Notes under the pieces: generated by a model
Database searches by the model: none
What the model was told of the DNA's origin: nothing
Seen by the model: the letters and a program-made list of their open reading frames with translations, nothing else
Made by a program: the position numbers and the translations under genes
Shown here: piece by piece, positions 27,961 through 28,359 of the stretch
Layout of the letters: every line of letters starts with the position of its first letter
Position numbering within the stretch: position 1 is the first letter of the stretch
Assembly (NCBI RefSeq): GCF_008831285.2
Contig: NW_022204847.1
Location: 1-28,359 of the forward strand
Direction: 5' to 3'
Length of the DNA: 28,359 bases
Source of the DNA: Nymphaea colorata
Taxonomy: Eukaryota > Streptophyta > Magnoliopsida > Nymphaeales > Nymphaeaceae

Positions 27961-28359
27961 CAAATCAAGGAATTACAAGCTTATATCAGCCAGTTATCTA
28001 CTTCTAAGGAGGAAGCTCCATGTGTGACGGAGCTCAGTTAGCCCAAGCTCTTGTTGCCACAAGTGATCAAGGTAATCCCTTATTGGTGATTGGTAGTTGA
28101 CAGTGGAGCTATTCATCATATGACAGGAAACCCTAAGATGTTTCATGAGTACAAATTGTCTTCAGGGCAGCAACGCGTATCTATGGCTGATGGGTCCTCG
28201 ATCTCTGTGGCTGGAAAAGGAGTTTGTCCTTATTAAATAAATATCTTCTGCATAATGCTCTTCATGTTCCCAATATTCCTGTGAATCTGTTATCTGTCAG
28301 TAGTATCACCAAAGAACTCAATTGTAATCTAATTTCTTCTGCTGATCATTGTACCCTGC
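27961..28359 (+). pseudogene. Copia protease start, running off the window
   Basis: After the gag linker (SDQIKELQAYISQLSTSKEE) comes the retropepsin active site VDSGAIHHMTGNP at 28095-28133, preceded directly by a stop (tag) where a hydrophobic residue is expected, probably a one-base deletion. Then QQRVSMADGSSISVAGKG, and after another frame change LHVPNIPVNLLSVSSITKEL, the end of the protease domain of plant Copia. Integrase onward lies beyond the window. Confidence 0.85.

Noticed and set aside
1-28359. CRISPR array, bacterial operon or phage genes
   Set aside because: No spaced identical repeats, no ribosome-binding-site-led gene strings and no prokaryotic protein families. All recognisable proteins are plant retroelements.

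Overview
This window looks like nuclear intergenic DNA of a flowering plant. It is AT-rich and dominated by decayed transposable elements. The evidence is three Ty1/Copia retrotransposon fragments of plant type (two with a plant initiator-methionine primer site), one LINE, two tRNA-derived SINE candidates, CACTA- and MITE-like debris, long (AT)n microsatellites, and no long intact host gene. I cannot name the species. There is no sign of operons, CRISPR arrays or bacterial genes.

Layout. 1-8.6 kb: no convincing gene. It holds microsatellites, a GC-rich CAG/GAG tandem repeat (about 2.29-2.80 kb), three divergent copies of an unnamed dispersed repeat (3.05, 5.79 and 7.96 kb), a MITE-like repeat seen twice, a SINE (4.8 kb), a bulged hairpin (5.14 kb) and a second SINE (8.7 kb, minus). 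9.3-13.3 kb: a minus-strand Copia remnant whose parts are out of order (RT-RNase H upstream of gag-protease-integrase), bounded on both sides by ~0.5 kb direct repeats. 13.4-15.2 kb: GC-rich 'phrases' and CACTA-like motifs. 15.2-18.67 kb: a second minus-strand Copia with LTR and primer site, lacking most of gag, whose integrase is broken and fused in frame to a 5'-truncated LINE. 18.67-19.6 kb: an unidentified GC-richer stretch with a run of short hairpins and a possible gypsy-like primer site. 19.6-21.4 kb: AT-rich, nothing identified. 21.4-23.02 kb: scattered exon-like pieces of a possible minus-strand host gene. 23.0-25.3 kb: hairpin, a very long compound microsatellite, a degenerate tandem array. 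25.37-26.42 kb: an unrecognised minus-strand coding-like sequence, cut by a third Copia. 26.42-28.36 kb: plus-strand Copia with 5' LTR, primer site, gag and protease, running off the window and broken by frameshifts.

No part looks like a working multi-gene system. The retroelement domains once formed normal gag-protease-integrase-RT-RNase H polyproteins, but every copy carries stops, frameshifts or deletions. The most interesting points are the in-frame Copia/LINE chimera, the permuted Copia between direct repeats, the matching position of U3 hairpins in two Copia LTRs, and the hairpin cluster at 18.88-19.10 kb.
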